DNA from: Chitinophagales bacterium
Lineage (GTDB): Bacteria > Bacteroidota > Bacteroidia > Chitinophagales > UBA10324
Reading direction: 5' to 3'
DNA length: 16,424 bases
NCBI GenBank assembly: GCA_013695775.1
Contig: JACCZV010000011.1
Location: forward strand, 1 to 16,424
The first letter of the stretch is position 1, and every line of letters starts with the position of its first letter. This document shows positions 15,813 through 16,424 of the stretch, in pieces. A program made the position numbers and the translations under genes. The notes beneath the pieces were generated by a model. That model saw nothing but the letters and a program-made list of their open reading frames with translations. It was not told the origin of the DNA and ran no database searches.

Positions 15813-16067
15813 ATGAAAAATTTATTCTTCTCCTTTCTGATAGCATTTATTATGCTGATTGCTTCAGCGGATATTTCTTTAGCTCAATGTGCCATGTGCA
15901 AACAGAGTGCTGAGAGTTCTTTAAAAGAGGGCAACACAGATGCAAAAGGGTTAAATGCCGGCATCATGTATTTGCTTGTTATTCCCTATGCACTTGTTGG
16001 AGGTATTGGATATTATTGGTATTTGAACCATAAGAAGAAAGCAAGTGACACTGCTGTAAATAAATAA
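15813..16067 (+). CDS. Small membrane protein with signal peptide and CAMCK (CxxC) motif
   Basis: This 84-residue protein has an N-terminal signal peptide (residues about 1-24, ending SLAQ). A CAMCK motif (Cys26, Cys29) comes immediately at the predicted mature N-terminus, then a short polar stretch, one membrane helix (about 51-71) and a Lys-rich cytoplasmic end. I recognise it as resembling small Bacteroidota proteins of the CAMC...GLNxGIxYL type, whose function is not established. Two cysteines in a periplasmic CxxC next to SCO1 and DUF420 genes suggest a thiol or metal role in oxidase assembly, but that is inference from position. I prefer ATG 15813 over the in-frame ATG 15753, because the signal peptide begins there and a promoter-like box lies between the two. 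The LAQC sequence is a poor lipobox. Confidence 0.75.
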   Translation: MKNLFFSFLIAFIMLIASADISLAQCAMCKQSAESSLKEGNTDAKGLNAGIMYLLVIPYALVGGIGYYWYLNHKKKASDTAVNK

Positions 16068-16098
16068 GGACAGACTATTTACCCGATTTACAGCTTCC

Positions 16099-16117
16099 TA
16101 ACCGCTGAGGTTATTTT
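16099..16117 (+). terminator. Weak stem-loop in the convergent spacer
   Basis: TAACC and GGTTA (16099-16103 and 16109-16113) form a 5-base stem with a 5-base loop, followed by TTTT. It lies between two converging genes, where termination is expected. The short stem makes it only a candidate. Nothing else is recognisable between 16068 and 16314. Confidence 0.3.
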
Positions 16118-16314
16118 GCTCAATATTTTACATATTTGGCAAGGTTAATAAGGACTACAATAGATGTATTTACAAAATATCCAGTATAAACCAATACTCT
16201 ATCTGCTCCCCAGTGATATAAACCTCATTAGTCCTTCTGGTTTGACGCCTTCATTTCTCCTTCCTTTCCGATAAGATGTTCGTGATTACCCAGCGACCGT
16301 GTCGGAAGTTATAG

Positions 16315-16424
16315 TTACTTAGGATACTGATTTAATAAATCTGTCATCTCCATTATTTTTTGTGGGTTTACATCTGCTACATTGGTCCGTTCACCAGGGT
16401 CAAGGGAAAGATTATAAAGTTCTA
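16315..16424 (-). CDS. Sulfatase family protein, C-terminal end only (runs off the right edge)
   Basis: On the minus strand a frame open to the window edge encodes 35 residues before a TAA stop at 16315-16317. It begins ELYNLSLDPGERTNVAD and ends LLNQYPK. The ELYNLxxDPGExxNxA pattern is the familiar C-terminal signature of secreted arylsulfatase-family enzymes, which hydrolyse sulfate esters, in this phylum often on polysaccharides. The catalytic FGly motif lies outside the window, so activity and substrate cannot be judged. Some phosphatase-like relatives share the signature. The gene converges on the oxidase cluster and is functionally unrelated to it. Confidence 0.75.
   Translation of the reverse strand, partial: ELYNLSLDPGERTNVADVNPQKIMEMTDLLNQYPK

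Noticed and set aside
16150..16240. Inverted repeat AAGGACTA / TAGTCCTT in the right-hand spacer as a mobile element end
   Set aside because: Only eight bases match, about 80 bases apart, with no transposase or target duplication.

Overview
The window is about 16.4 kb of a Bacteroidota genome (inference). Three things point there: the gene order of an Alternative Complex III operon running directly into an aa3-type cytochrome c oxidase operon, a gliding/type IX-secretion style C-terminal domain fragment at the left edge, and weak Shine-Dalgarno sequences with a few TAnnTTTG boxes of the kind used as -7 promoter elements in this phylum. The lineage within the phylum cannot be fixed from this sequence.

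Layout. Positions 73-324 (minus) hold a broken remnant of a T9SS C-terminal domain. From 431 onward everything up to 16067 is on the plus strand: actA (split by an in-frame TGA), actB, actC, actD, actE and actF (431-8888), then coxB, coxA, cyoE, two subunit III genes and subunit IV (8911-14451). A cytochrome-oxidase assembly tail follows: SCO1/SenC, a DUF420 membrane protein and a small CxxC membrane protein (14562-16067). After a short spacer, a minus-strand gene enters from the right edge; its last 35 codons look like the end of a sulfatase.

How it works together. ActC and ActF (NrfD-like membrane proteins) sit with ActB (Fe-S protein) and the haem c subunits ActA and ActE to oxidise menaquinol. 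Electrons are passed through haem c to the CuA centre of CoxB and on to the haem-copper site of CoxA, where oxygen is reduced. CyoE makes haem O on the way to haem A, and SCO1 supplies copper to CuA. CoxB has no haem c domain, so electrons probably pass directly from Act haems, as in the ACIII-aa3 supercomplex known from Flavobacterium johnsoniae.

The most notable anomaly is at 1250-1252. An in-frame TGA stands exactly where the first cysteine of a CxxCH haem-binding motif of ActA should be, splitting the gene into two abutting reading frames. Sequencing error or a nonsense mutation is the simplest explanation. Selenocysteine or other recoding is possible but has no visible supporting structure, and TGA ends several other genes here. 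No tRNA, rRNA, CRISPR array, insertion sequence or phage gene was seen.
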